Below the pieces are notes generated by a model. The model had not been told where the DNA came from and did no database searches. It saw only the letters and a program-made list of their open reading frames with translations. 64,000 bases of DNA, taken from assembly GCF_000372725.1 (NCBI RefSeq), contig NW_005198966.1, forward strand, positions 171,584 to 235,583. Direction: 5' to 3'. Both the position numbers and the translations under genes were made by a program. The stretch is from Emiliania huxleyi CCMP1516. Its lineage: Eukaryota; Haptophyta; Isochrysidales; Noelaerhabdaceae. Positions 1 to 10,313 of the stretch are shown here, in pieces (positions within the stretch are counted from its first letter, which is position 1; each line of letters starts with the position of its first letter).

Positions 1-212
1 CGCATGCGGCATGGTGCGGGAGCCCACGCCACGCGAGTGCGCCAGCAGCCGCGCGCGGGCGGCGCGCGCCTCTCCGTCCCTTCTCGCAGTGAGGGGGGCG
101 CGACGGGGTCGATATTATCTCGTTTTTTGCATCACAGCACCACATATTCACCTCGAAACGTGCCGTCTGCACGTCTCGCGAGACACAGCACGCACACAGA
201 TTGAACGCCTTC

Positions 213-1059
213 TCAGAGATCAAAACAGACAACACCAAAGCAGACGCCCGTCACCCACGCACCAACACAGGCAAGCACGCCAAAAAAGAACGGTTCGCTC
301 ACTCGCGACGCATCCGACCATCTGCTGCTGGGGAAGTGCAGGGCGCGACCGGGCGTGCGGCAAAGGACGCAGGTGGCATCGCCGCGATTGCGGTTTCCGT
401 TCTTGTTGCAAGCGACGCAGAGTGCAAGGTGTCCGCAGGGCTCCATCATTGTGTCGCCATGCTCTCGGAACATACGACACACACGCCGAGCCGTTCTGCC
501 ACGCCCACGCTCGTCTTGGCTGGCAAGCGCAGCGATCACCGCCTGCTGCTGCTGCTCATTTGGAAGGTCATCACACCCCCGGAGCAGCGACGTTTGGGAC
601 CAGCTCCTCGCGCTGCTCTTGCTGGAGCATCATCGCGATCATACCGTCGCTCGCCGTGCAGTCTGGCCAAGGCTCATGGACCGACTCATCCAGTTCCCAG
701 CCGAGGACCCAGGATGATTCGGTGGACGTGACAACCGACCACTCGCTACATGACGCAGCATCGTCCACCGGAGCTGCCACGACGTCAGCCACAGTGGGCA
801 TGGACGACACATCACTAAGATCGCGCAGCCTCAATGTTGCGATCTCATCGAGTTGGTCATCATCGAATGAAGCTTCATCGTTATTCGCTGCACTTTTCTC
901 GTCTCCGATGAAGTAGCCGACTCGTCGACAGTGATCGTCAAAGGCGCGGCAACTACTTGATTGCCACCCTGATGGTCGAAGCTCTTCCTTGAAGTGGTTT
1001 CGATGAACCCGAGCTCTTCCTTGCCGGACCCCACGGCGCGAGTTGCGGGATCCTGTCAT
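213..1059 (-). CDS. RING-finger protein, probable E3 ubiquitin ligase
   Basis: Two exons, 601-1059 and 213-554, join in frame across a 46-nt GT-AG intron (555-600). Exon 1 is acidic and ends QREEL. Exon 2 begins with four Gln and holds a RING-like core, EPCGHLALCVAC followed by CVLCR. In the family, such C3HC4 modules bind two zincs and recruit E2 enzymes for ubiquitin transfer. Oddly, the first Cys pair is reduced to VCRMF, so one zinc site may be degenerate, or an exon edge may be misplaced. The start at 1059 is the first Met of the open frame and is uncertain; no promoter was recognised. The role is inferred from the RING core alone. Confidence 0.55.
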
Positions 1060-1460
1060 CTCTGTGCTGCGCTTGTTGCTTGCGCTCGCCGGTGTCTCAG
1101 ACGCGTCCGTCGAGCTCGGGGGGGGCGGGTCAGCTTCCTTGACCCCCAGGGGGGGTCCCCCAGAGGGGATCTCTTACAGAGGGGGGGGTCTCTGTGCCAA
1201 GGAGGGCTGCCGGCGGCAGCCCTCAGAGGGTACCCTCTGTGCCAAGGGGGGTCCGCCGGAGGCCCCTCAGAGGGCACCCTCTGGCCCTCTGAGAGCCCAA
1301 GGCCTGCTCTTCAGGACCCCGCCCCTTTGACCCCTCGTGGTAGGGTACGAGTCTTAGTGGTGGGAGTGGATCCTGTTGCTAAGAGCACCATTTACACACC
1401 CTCTGACCCCTCCAAGGAGGGCCGCCTAGGAGCCCGCTCAGAGGTACCCTCAGTGCCATG
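1060..1460. other. G-run rich spacer
   Basis: No convincing gene. Several imperfect copies of a short unit (GGGGTCC or GGGGTCCGCC followed by a segment like CTCAGAGGG) lie at about 1135-1290. They look like a decayed G-rich minisatellite. Confidence 0.4.
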
Positions 1461-1760
1461 CTGCTCGCTGCGATGGCGAAGAACTCGTCTCGTCACACGC
1501 CAAGGGCTTACGCTCTGTCGAGACGTGAGGCGTATGCACCCAGGAGGGGAGGGCGCATGCGTAACGACGCTGCTAGAGATGCCTTTCGGGGCCCAGAGAT
1601 AAAACTTCTGATGCCATGCGTGACCTAGTAGTGTCCCCAGCTATGGGCGTGTCCATGTTGGAGCCAGGTGTGGTGTGGACGCGAGAATAGCTCCGCCGTT
1701 CATGGAGGCAACCGATGCGAGTCGACTGGTGTGTGTCGTCGTGGTTTCGTATCAAGAATA
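1461..1760 (+). repeat. Left arm of ~300-bp inverted repeat
   Basis: This segment is the near-identical reverse complement of 5983-6290. Shared landmarks include CGTGACCTAGTAGTG, the GTCGAGACGTGAGGCG-type tract and TTTCGTATCAAGAAT. The two arms bracket the 2010-4964 gene. The repeat could be a transposon terminus or a duplicated regulatory segment; no protein is evident in it. Confidence 0.8.
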
Positions 1761-2009
1761 CTCACTCACACACGCTGTGAATAGTATTCCCTCCCTCCCT
1801 TTCCCCTCCTTGACTTGAGTTGCGTCACCAGCTGTCCCATCTCCTCATCTCTTTCCCGCCTGGGCGGGGCGGCGGCGGGCGGGCGGGCGGTGCGGAGCGG
1901 CGTGTGCGTGTGTATAGAAGGCGCTCTCAAAAGAAGAAAAATATCTTTTTTTGCCTTTGGCCGGAGAACAACCGGACATCCTTGCTCGTTTATCTGCCTC
2001 CAGCAAAGC

Positions 2010-4964
2010 ATGTTGCGCTTCTTCCGACGCGAGCAGCTTCACATCGACCTCCAGCTGGTTGTCGTCGCAACCTTCATCGCGCTCTGGGTTGCCACCGAGA
2101 AGACCGGACCAAAGAACTGCGGTTGGCGCTTTGCGTCGGCGTGCTCCGCGTGTGGCGCTGACTATGAGTTCGAATGCTCGGGAAGCTGCAGCCTGCTTAT
2201 GCAGAACGCGACGCCAGAACCGACAGCGCAATCGTGCTGTGGCGCGGTCGTGCTGAGTTCCGACCTTCTGTCCATGAAATCATCGCAGGGCAACGGTCTA
2301 CGAGACAGACTCGGGGCATACAAGATGATTGGGACAGAATGTGGAGGACGAGCAGCCTACCAGCACTACTCGGAGTACCTGTTCTATCAGAATGAGAGTA
2401 CGCAACCCGGCTGGCGCGTTTCGAAGGAGCTTTGTGGCCGCTCGTCCCTCATCAGGCAGAAGGACAGTCTTGACAGGTCGTGCCCGGAATACGTAGCAAA
2501 TTGGGAATACCTCAATGGTGACGACTGGGAACTGGGAGAGGATCTCAGCGCTGAGTGTGCCCAACGTGCTCCGCCCAACAGCACATGCACGGAGCCAAAC
2601 AGCGCCGGGCCGCCTGCAGCTTGGCTGGTCTGGATCGGTGCTCTGATCGGTGCTGCAGCACTTAGCTGCGGTGTGCGCGCCCTCTGTGCGTATGCACGGC
2701 GACGACGACAGATGCTCGCCCACGATTTCGATTCACCGCACAGCAGTACTGCTCCGGAGAAGCACTTCTCCCTTGTGATTGCGGTTGCCTCGCTGACGTT
2801 CATTCTGGTGTACTTTGTACAGAATCGCAGGACCGAAGAAGCTCGCAAACGTGAGCCCAAGGAGACGCACCCGAGCATTCTTGCGATGCAATGGGGATGC
2901 ACGCTCGTGCTTGCTATTCAACTTGGATGGCTGTTTCATTGGCACGACACACTACTCAAGCTACGTCGGCAGCGACGGTCCTGTGCGTATGCGCTGTGCG
3001 TCATCTCCCTCCTCGTGTGGTATTTGGCGATACCTCTGCTGACGGCGATCATTAACACGGTGGTCATTGATGGGATCGACTCCGAGTGGACTGGCGGATA
3101 CATCCTCCTTATCGTGCTCTTTCTAATCTTTTTACTCATACCCATAGCTTGCTGTGCTTGTCTTAATCGGCTCAAACTCCGCCACCTCGCGTCACTTGAC
3201 GATCGTCTGGCAGAAAAGCTCGCTTCAGGTGCAATCCGGTTGCTCGATGCGGAGGTTTTGCGCAGCGGGGCACTCGAACGCATTGAGCGGCGGCAGGATT
3301 TCGACGCACTAGAAACAGCGGGGGAGCACCTCTTTGTGCAACCTGAAGAGGCTGTGCGAATGCTAAAGGCGAGACGGCGGCAGATCGGGTTTCTCACCTA
3401 TGGTTGGCGCACCAGCGACCACCCCGACCCCGACGACAAGACGCTTCAGGCGGTGGTCAGCGCGCTCCGGAGCGAGGAGGGCGCGCACATCACTGCCGTC
3501 TTCTGGGACTGCCCTTGCCTGTGGCAGGGCCCACGTACGCCGGATCAAAATGCTGAGTTCAAGCAAGGGCTCGAGGTGATGGCGGATGGCTACGCCAGTC
3601 CACTCGGCGTCACCGTGCTCCGCCGCAAGCTCATTCCTCCGCTCCCAGAAGCGATGACGGGACGGGTCGTCCTCTTCGGCGTCGACGCCTCGCTCGCTGA
3701 GCAGCGCATTCGCGCTGCGCTCATCGGGTGGGGTCGCACCCTCACTGAGCTCTGGTTTGAGCTTGACCGCGCACCCCCGGGGGACGAGACTCCGCGCCAA
3801 ACAGGGCGCTGGCACGCGCGGTTCGCGTCGCATGAACAGGCGGCGGAGGCGGTGGATGAGCTCCAGGAGCTGCCCGAGGGCGCAAATGGCGCTTGTCTGT
3901 GGTACAATGAGCGTGCGTACACCGACCGCGGCTGGTGTGTCTTCGAATCGTTTGTAAGCATGGAGGCGCTCATCCGCATCGAGGCGCACCCCCGATTGAA
4001 ATCGCACCTGCGCTCAATGAAGCTGCCGCCAAAGCTCCTGGAGATTGATGGCGACCGACCCGTTCCGGTACAGCTAGAGCTCAACGAGACCGTCAAAGAA
4101 AGGGTCGAGCGCATGCGACTCGCTCTCACCACGGCCGCCTTCACAGGCAGGGCCGACCGGGCTATTGTCGTCAAGATGCTCGAGACTTACATCGACAAAA
4201 TTACGGCAGCGATCTACCTCTCCGGCGAGGGCGGCGCAGCGCAGTACAGGGGCGAGTACAACTCTTCAGGCAACCGCGAGGGCCACGGCATCCTCCGCAG
4301 CGCAGAGGGCCGGTACGAGGGCGGGTTCGTCGCCGGCAAGAAGCATGGTCGTGGAGTGTTCGTGCGAAACGACAACAAATGGACATATGAGGGCGAGTGG
4401 GTCGAGGACTTGATGCATGGTCGTGGAGTGTTCGTGCGAAACGACACCAATTGGACATTGGAGGGCGAGTGGATCGGGGGGAAGAAGAACGGGCCGTTCA
4501 TTTGCACGTGGATCTGCAATGAGGCCGTCGCAACTCCAGGTCCCATCCGCAAGATTGAAGCTTGCCGCTACCACGATGACCAACAATACGGCATTTCGGT
4601 CATCTGCACAGAGACCTTGGAGGGACGATCAATGCGTCGACAGTGGGACCTACCGTTCTGGCTGCAATTTCTTCCTTCTTCTCCGTTTGCGTGTTGCCTG
4701 CGTGTACTGCCCTCATCATGCCCAGATGCCATCGCCGCTGCAATCTGCATCCCAATCGATATGGGCCTGCGGTTAATCCTGTTCGCGTTTCTTGTGTCGC
4801 GGCTTGTGTTGGGCGTTCCCATCGGGGGCGCTGTCGTGGCGGTCCTCAACCGTTGCTGCGCAACGGTTAGTGATGAACGGGGACGTGACATTGCACGCAG
4901 AATCGGAGCAACCATGCCCGAAGATGTCGGAGGCGTTGAACTAGTTGTGGAGGCCGGCTCGTAG
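2010..4964 (+). CDS. Polytopic membrane protein with cytosolic RRM-like insert and MORN repeats
   Basis: Intronless frame. I chose the ATG at 2010 because it leads straight into a hydrophobic helix; the frame is open upstream to 1815. Residues about 12-28 form the first membrane segment. A Cys-rich extracytoplasmic part follows, then about five helices between roughly residues 205 and 385. The cytosolic part holds a two-part conserved block: FLTYGWRTSDHPDPDD and VFWDCPCL before, and YTDRGWCVFES after, an RRM-like fold starting GRVVLFGVDAS. MORN repeats follow (RYEGGF, YEGEWVEDLMHGRGVF, GEWIGGKKNG), then a C-terminal hydrophobic segment. The Y-RGWC-FE block recurs in algal proteins of unknown function, to my knowledge. 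MORN repeats suggest membrane or cytoskeleton scaffolding. No enzyme activity is claimed. Confidence 0.75.
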   Translation: MLRFFRREQLHIDLQLVVVATFIALWVATEKTGPKNCGWRFASACSACGADYEFECSGSCSLLMQNATPEPTAQSCCGAVVLSSDLLSMKSSQGNGLRDRLGAYKMIGTECGGRAAYQHYSEYLFYQNESTQPGWRVSKELCGRSSLIRQKDSLDRSCPEYVANWEYLNGDDWELGEDLSAECAQRAPPNSTCTEPNSAGPPAAWLVWIGALIGAAALSCGVRALCAYARRRRQMLAHDFDSPHSSTAPEKHFSLVIAVASLTFILVYFVQNRRTEEARKREPKETHPSILAMQWGCTLVLAIQLGWLFHWHDTLLKLRRQRRSCAYALCVISLLVWYLAIPLLTAIINTVVIDGIDSEWTGGYILLIVLFLIFLLIPIACCACLNRLKLRHLASLDDRLAEKLASGAIRLLDAEVLRSGALERIERRQDFDALETAGEHLFVQPEEAVRMLKARRRQIGFLTYGWRTSDHPDPDDKTLQAVVSALRSEEGAHITAVFWDCPCLWQGPRTPDQNAEFKQGLEVMADGYASPLGVTVLRRKLIPPLPEAMTGRVVLFGVDASLAEQRIRAALIGWGRTLTELWFELDRAPPGDETPRQTGRWHARFASHEQAAEAVDELQELPEGANGACLWYNERAYTDRGWCVFESFVSMEALIRIEAHPRLKSHLRSMKLPPKLLEIDGDRPVPVQLELNETVKERVERMRLALTTAAFTGRADRAIVVKMLETYIDKITAAIYLSGEGGAAQYRGEYNSSGNREGHGILRSAEGRYEGGFVAGKKHGRGVFVRNDNKWTYEGEWVEDLMHGRGVFVRNDTNWTLEGEWIGGKKNGPFICTWICNEAVATPGPIRKIEACRYHDDQQYGISVICTETLEGRSMRRQWDLPFWLQFLPSSPFACCLRVLPSSCPDAIAAAICIPIDMGLRLILFAFLVSRLVLGVPIGGAVVAVLNRCCATVSDERGRDIARRIGATMPEDVGGVELVVEAGS

Positions 4965-5082
4965 TGCGCGTGTGCATGGAATTGGGTCTCTTTTCTTCAC
5001 ACCTCTCTTGTTTTCCCAACAAAACAACCACAAACGCGTAAATTCCAATATATCCCGCCCCGGCCCTAAAGTACGGCTCCGG

Positions 5083-5332
5083 AGCAGGCGGACATCGCTT
5101 CCAGGGAGGGGGGCGCGCTTCTGCTCACACCACATGCTAGGGGGGGGGTCCGACCCCCCCCAGAGGCTTCACCACATGCTAAGGGGGGGGGGGTCCCGCC
5201 CCCCCCAGAGGCTTCACCACATGCTAGGGGGGGGGTCCCGGCCCTCCCAGCACCTTCACCACATGCTAGGGGGGGGGGTGGGGCGTGAGCAAAAACGCGC
5301 CCCCCTCCCTGGAAGCGATGTCCGCCTGCTCC
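5083..5332. mobile_element. Inverted-repeat element with G-run core (MITE-like)
   Basis: The arms 5083-5130 and 5285-5332 are reverse complements (left arm contains GACATCGCTTCCAGGGAGG). They enclose four copies of a unit ending CACCACATGCTA followed by 7-9 G. A related fragment (ACCACATGCTGGGG then TGGAAGCGATGTCC) lies at 28105-28155, so the element is dispersed. There is no coding capacity. Confidence 0.65.
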
Positions 5333-5399
5333 GCGCGCCCCGGCGCGAATTTACCGCGAAAACGGAAAAGAACCGTCCACCCAGGGATGTTTTGACGAG

Positions 5400-5510
5400 A
5401 GTGCAAAACTGCCCGACGCTGAGCACTGGCTGTCAGGCTGTCATTCGTCAGGTGATCTGTCAGGCTGTCGGGCGCTGTGAGGTGTGAGATACCTCTGTCA
5501 GACCACGGAC
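5400..5510. repeat. CTGTCAGG-type degenerate minisatellite
   Basis: Short CTGTCAGG/GCTGTCGGG units that also occur at 24515-24830 and, as GCTGTCAGAAC, at 31313-31390. The order of units around ACCTCTGTCAGACC matches the 24.5-kb locus, so the two share ancestry. No gene was seen here. Confidence 0.6.
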
Positions 5511-5690
5511 GGACAGTGGGGTGCACGTCGTGCACTGGGCCTGGCACTTTGAATCCATGAATGCCGCCATGGAGGCTGGCTGGGGCTCCTGCCCGTGTCC
5601 GGGCCGCGGGGGCGTGGCCCCAGATGCGAGGGTCGCCCCCCCCCCCCCCCCTCCCCCCTTGCCCAACCACTTTGTCTGTGTATTTTGAAA
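5510..5690 (+). repeat. Dispersed repeat family D, copy 1
   Basis: Contains GGCTCCTGCCCGTGTCCGGG, then GATGCGAGGGTCGCC, a C run and TTGCCC(A)ACCACTT. Related copies lie at 23130-23185 (short), 30675-30815 and 50815-50935. There is no coding potential. It is probably a short non-autonomous element. Confidence 0.65.
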
Positions 5691-5982
5691 ACTGCTCATA
5701 AACTGGTCGCACTTCAATACTGCGCGAGAGGATGCGGTTGTGTGAGGACGCCATCGCGCCGAAAAGAGGGCGTCCAACAGCAGCCGACCGGCCTCGGCGT
5801 CCCGAGCGTCGGCGAGTGCGCGGCTTACCTTGCGATCACCCTCGCGCGCCGTTCACCGCCCTCTGGAAGACACGCGCGCAGCGATTCCGAGCCAGCGATC
5901 ACCTCGCGTGGTGGTAAAATTCTTTTTTTCGTCTGCTGGGACTAAAAATTCTTTTTTTGCTGTGAGCCCTTGTCGAGAGAGA

Positions 5983-6290
5983 GAATTCTTGATACGAAAC
6001 CACGACGACACACACCAGTCGACTCGCATCGGTTGCCTCCATGAACGGCGGAGCTATTCTCGCGTCCACACCACACCTGGCTCCAACGTGGACACGCCCA
6101 TAGCTGGGGACACTACTAGGTCACGCATGGCATCCAGAAGTTTTATCTCTGGGCCCCGAAAGGCATCTCTAGCAGCGTCGTTACACATGCGCCCTCCCCT
6201 CCTGGGCGCATGCGCCTCACGTCTCGACAGAGCATAAGCCCTTGGTGTGCCACGAGACGAGTTTTTCGCCATCGCCGCGAGCAGCAAGCC
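5983..6290 (-). repeat. Right arm of ~300-bp inverted repeat
   Basis: Reverse-complement partner of 1461-1760, with only scattered differences. It begins just after an AATTCTTTTTTT tract at 5925-5960 that resembles the motif found before several start codons. Confidence 0.8.
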
Positions 6291-6721
6291 GCCCGCCGCA
6301 AACAGCCGGAGGCATCGCCGCAGCACTGTCTGCGCTGCGCTCCCGCACCCGTCGACGAAGCTCCCCCCGCGGAAGACCGCGCGTAGCGACGCCTTGTCGT
6401 TCGAGATGAGCGCGCTTGAAGCCCGCCCACCTACTGCCCCTGAGAGTTGGTTACCGAGTGGGATCAGCTCCCCCCCTTGGGATCGAAGCTTCCACGACCT
6501 CGCACCCAACACCACAGGCGGGATCAGAGAGAGACTCCGCACCGGACACCGCCCGGGCACAGACCCCCTACCCGTCGGACAATGCCTGGACCCCCCACAG
6601 AGCAGCCCACGCACAGGTCACGCATCGGCAGATTTGACACCTGGTTCAGGCGTCTCTCTCTCTCTCTCGAGCCCTTGTCGAATTTTTTTTCTCAGCCGGT
6701 TGAAGCGCCCCTGTGGCCGTC

Positions 6722-7849
6722 ATGACCCGCGCCCCACTCGGTGCCGTCTCGTCCAACGGTGCGCACCAGCGCGCCGTGAGCGTCCCGTCGCGCTACGCCG
6801 CCCAGCCCAAGCCGACCGGCATGCCGACGCTGCGCTCTCAGCTCGAGACGGCGAGGAGCGAGTTGGAGTCAGTGCGGCGCGAGCTGGAGCGGTGCCGGGC
6901 ACAGGAGAAGGCGGCGAGAGCCGATGCGGCGGTGGCGGAGACGGCAGCGGCGGCCCGCGCCGCAGAGGCGGCCGAGGCGGCGCGGGCAGAGGCGGAGGCG
7001 GCGGAGAGAGCAGACCGGGCGGTGGCGGAGCGGCGGCCGCTGCAGGCCGCGGTTGCGGAGGGGGAGGAGGCCGCCGCGGAGGGTCGCGTTGCGAGGGCGG
7101 CACTGGCGTCGGAGCTCGAGCTCGCCGACTCGCATCTTGAAGAGGCGCACCGGGCGGCGCAGGCGTGGTGCTCGCAGGCCTGCTCCCTCGGAGCGCAGCT
7201 GGGACCGCTGCCCGGCAAGCTGTCCGCACTCGAGGCGGCGCTCGCAGCAGAGCAGCGGCGGAGTGCGCAGCTCTCTTCCTCCCTCGACACGGCGCGAGAC
7301 TCGATCGCGCAGCTGCGCGACGTGTCCTTACCCGCGCTCGCGCGAGACGTCGAGGCGCAGCGCGCGCGCGCCGACGCCGCCGATCGGCGGGCTGGGCTCG
7401 TGCGGCGGCGGCTCGCCGCGCGGGACGAGGCGCTGGGTGCGCAGGCGGCCGCGCTGGACCGGCTGGCGGCGGCGCTCGGGGAGGCGGAGGGGGAGGAGGG
7501 CCTCGCCGGGCTCGCGCGGCGTGCGCTCGGCTCGCTGAGCGGTTATGCCGTCGAGTCTGCTTCGGCGGCGGGCAGCCCGCGGCTGGATGCGGCGCAAGGC
7601 TGCCTCGTGCGGCTGTGTCGCGCGGCCGACTCGATGGCAGAATGGTTGCCTGCGTGCGCTGCGGCGCGTGGCCGAGAGGCGAGGCAGCTGGCCGAGCTGG
7701 CGCAGGCGGAGGCGGAGGAGGAGGAGCGCGCGGCAGGCGGCGCAGGCGAGTCGGCCTCGGGCGGGGGCGGGGGCGGCCTCTCGCCCGGCGCGTGGAGCGC
7801 GCGCAAGCCTCCTCGCCGCGCCGCGGGGGCGTCGCCCCTCCTGTTTTGA
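6722..7849 (+). CDS. Ala/Glu/Arg-rich coiled-coil protein
   Basis: Single exon of about 375 residues starting at the ATG at 6722, some 40 nt after a GAATTTTTTTTCTC tract. After a basic N-terminus, residues about 35-260 are almost continuous heptad-rich coiled coil (ERCRAQEKAARAD, AERRPLQAAVAEGEEA, EAQRARADAADRR). A less regular C-terminal half and a Gly-rich tail follow, ending SPLLF. I recognise no family. A structural role, for example at basal body, cytoskeleton or membrane tether, is a guess from the coiled coil. Part of the length may be inflated by simple GC-rich repeats, but the sense strand shows a proper codon pattern and one clean stop. Confidence 0.55.
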   Translation: MTRAPLGAVSSNGAHQRAVSVPSRYAAQPKPTGMPTLRSQLETARSELESVRRELERCRAQEKAARADAAVAETAAAARAAEAAEAARAEAEAAERADRAVAERRPLQAAVAEGEEAAAEGRVARAALASELELADSHLEEAHRAAQAWCSQACSLGAQLGPLPGKLSALEAALAAEQRRSAQLSSSLDTARDSIAQLRDVSLPALARDVEAQRARADAADRRAGLVRRRLAARDEALGAQAAALDRLAAALGEAEGEEGLAGLARRALGSLSGYAVESASAAGSPRLDAAQGCLVRLCRAADSMAEWLPACAAARGREARQLAELAQAEAEEEERAAGGAGESASGGGGGGLSPGAWSARKPPRRAAGASPLLF

Positions 7850-8364
7850 AGCAAGGGGCGAGGGGGGGGGGGGGGGCATAGCTGCCCTGACCTTATCAAG
7901 GTTGGGCGATTGCCGAATGCGTGCGGACTGGCGTATGTGAGAGAGAGTCAGATTTTAGAAAACCACAAGAAATCACGACTCTCACAGTGATTTGGGCTCG
8001 GCAGCTTGTCAGCCCTCAGCCGAAGCGGGGGCCGGTCCCGTAGCCTTCTCGTATGTGCATAAAAGAACAAACACAGGCGTGAACCGCGCCATCCGCCAAG
8101 CATTCGCTCTCCACCTGGCAACCCTGTCGCTGCACGTCTCGCGCGCGCGTGAACAGGGCTCCAGGCCCCAAATGACGTGTGAGTGTTAGATTTGTTTGGT
8201 ATTGCTAAAAATCTCTCTCTAAAAGAAAGCAGCCGGGGAGCACTTGGAGCACTTGGAGTGCGGTCATTAACCTCACGCCCAGGACCGGGGAGCTGAGAAG
8301 CGCACCCAGTTGGCCGGACGCTCGGCATCGGGCTACGGGCTAGAGAGCCCTGACCCCTAAGAGC

Positions 8365-8690
8365 TAAGTAAGGGGGGGGGTGCGCGGTCGCAGGGCCATA
8401 ACACGTCTCCGAGGGTTAGCCCCGCGTACCGGGTTTCCCCTTAACTGCAGGACGCTGCCCTCTTCCTCGACCGTGGGGGGGCGCGCGGTCGCAGGGCCAT
8501 AACACGGGTCTCGGAGGGCGTACGGCAGCGCTCCGGGTTTCCCTCAGCGGCGGAATTTTTCCCTCGCGCTTCCTTGGGCCCCCCTAGCAGCAGACCGCAC
8601 CCCCTCTACTCGGAGCTAAAGAATACTCTCCGAGGGTTGGCCCCGCGTACCAGGTTTCCCCTTAACTGCAAGGACGCCCCCTCTACTCGG
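8365..8690. repeat. Three imperfect tandem units of ~110-150 bp
   Basis: A unit with GCGCGGTCGCAGGGCCATAA, then CTCCGAGGGTTAGCCCCGCG and GGGTTTCCCCTTAACTGCA, occurs at 8372-8455. It is partly repeated at 8477-8548 and 8628-8695. No gene is seen between 7850 and 8690. Confidence 0.6.
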
Positions 8691-10137
8691 AGTTAGTGAT
8701 ACGTGATACGGGAATACGGAGGAGAGCCCGGCGAAGGAGGGGGGGGCGGTGGGGGGGACGGCAGAGGAGAGGGCGGTGGCGGTGGAATCGGCGGGGGGGC
8801 GGCGGCGATGGAGGAGGAGGCGGAGGCGAGGGAGGAGGGCTCGATGGGAGGGGGGGGGGCGACGGCGGCAACGGGGAGGGGGGAGAGGATGGCGACGGGG
8901 AAGGAGATGGCAGCCGGGGCGGCGGCAGAGATGGTGGCGGCGGAGAGGAAGGTGGAGGCGAGGGGAGAGGGCCTGGTGGCGGAGGAGAGGGCGGCTGAGG
9001 AGAGGGTGGCGGTGGAGGGGGTGATTGAGGGGACGGCAGCGGTGACGTCGGTAGAGGAGACGGTGGCGGCGGAGAGGAAGGTGGGGGGGAGGGGGGGGGG
9101 CTTGGCGGGGGAGGAGGGGGCGGCGGAGGCGACGGGGAAGCCGGAGAGGATGGCGGTAGGGGGGCCGGCGGCGGGGAGGGCGGTGGCGGAGATGGTGGTG
9201 GCGGGGGGGGAGGCGAAGGTGAGGGCGGAAGGCTTGGTGGAGGCGGAGAGGGCGGCGAAGGAGGAGATGGTGATGGAGGGGGCGGCCAAGGGGAGGGCGG
9301 CGGCGGTGGAGGTGGTAGGGGGGACCGCGGCGGTAGGGAGGGGTCCGGGGGCGGGGGAGGTAGGTAGGGCGGAGGAGAGGGGGGCGGCAACGGCGGTGGA
9401 AGAGGCGAAGGGGGTGATGGCGCATCGGGCGGGGGCGGTGGGGACGGCAACGGAGTTGGTGATGGCGGAGGGGGAGGTGGAGGTAAGGGCGGGGGACTTG
9501 GTGGGGGCGGAGATGGCGGTGGCGGGGATGGTGGTGGCGGGGAGGGCAGTGGCCGGTGCGACGGCGGTAGCGCGGCCGGTGTCAGGGGCGGCGGAACCGG
9601 CGATGGCGATGGCGATGGCGGTGGCGGCCGAGGGGGAGGCGGGTACGGAGGGGACGGCGGGGACGGTGGCGGCGGAGAGGAAGGCGGAGGAGAGGGCAGA
9701 TGGGTTGGCGGTCTTGGTGGAGGCGGCCAGGGAGGGGGTTGCAGAGGCGGCGGCAACGAAGGAGGTGGAGGAGAGGGGGGCGAGGGTGATGGTGAAGGTG
9801 GCGACGACGGCTGTGGAGAGGGAGGCGGCGGAGGAGGCGGGGGGCTTGGTGTCGGCGGCCACGGATGAGGTAGCGGCGGCAACGGCGAGGGAGGGGGTGG
9901 GGGAGGTAACGGCGGCGGGGGGGGGAGCGAGAGATGGGGTGGCGGAGGGGGCGGAGGCAGGCGAGGCGGCGGCGGGGGTTGGCACGGGGGCGGCAGAGAT
10001 GGAGAGGGGGGAGGGGGGGGGAATGAGGGAGAAGGAGAGAAAGAAAGAGGAGGAGAGAGAGAGAGGGCTAGGATGGGGGGGGGGAGAGAGAGGGGGCAGG
10101 GGGGGGTTTGGAATGTCCGACTCCCGGGTGGAGACAC
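8683..10137 (-). CDS. Possible Ser/Pro-rich (SPPPP) hydroxyproline-rich protein, or a coding-free purine tract
   Basis: The minus strand reads as about 480 residues of SPPPPSPPPP-type sequence with no stop, like algal extensin or pherophorin rods. However, the tract is a degenerate GGCGGAGGNGG minisatellite, and the minus strand is also open in a second frame (Ala/Ser/Thr-rich) and the plus strand in a third. No signal peptide or folded domain is visible, and upstream exons were not found. I list it because the Pro frame is the only biologically familiar one. A structural tract without protein is about as likely. Confidence 0.3.
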   Translation of the reverse strand: MSPPGSRTFQTPPCPLSLPPPILALSLSPPLSFSPSPSFPPPPPSPSLPPPCQPPPPPRLPPPPPPPHLSLPPPPPLPPPPPPSPLPPLPHPWPPTPSPPPPPPPPSPQPSSPPSPSPSPPSPPPPSLPPPLQPPPWPPPPRPPTHLPSPPPSSPPPPSPPSPPYPPPPRPPPPSPSPSPVPPPLTPAALPPSHRPLPSPPPPSPPPPSPPPPSPPPLPPPPPPPSPTPLPSPPPPPDAPSPPSPLPPPLPPPSPPPYLPPPPPDPSLPPRSPLPPPPPPPSPWPPPPSPSPPSPPSPPPPSLPPSPSPPPPPPPSPPPPSPPPAPLPPSSPASPSPPPPPPPPPSPPPSPPPSSPPPPSPLPTSPLPSPQSPPPPPPSPQPPSPPPPGPLPSPPPSSPPPPSLPPPRLPSPSPSPSSPPSPLPPSPPPLPSSPPPSPPPPPPSPPPPRRFHRHRPLLCRPPHRPPLLRRALLRIPVSRITNSE

Positions 10138-10313
10138 TGCCCTTTGCGGGAGTCACGTGTCCCAAACGACCGGCAGTCGGTAATGAGGTTTGGTTGGTTG
10201 AGGAAGACGGCCCCCGGTTCCTGAAGCAGGGCAGAGATAAATAAAGGTTAGGGACGTCTCGGGCAGTTATCGCCGCGTTGAATCCCTCCGTCTGCAGAAG
10301 CGATCTCCCACCG

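Noticed and set aside
6720-7880. Several long frames antisense or out of phase to the coiled-coil gene
   Set aside because: High GC removes stop codons in shadow frames; they are Arg/Pro-rich with no pattern.
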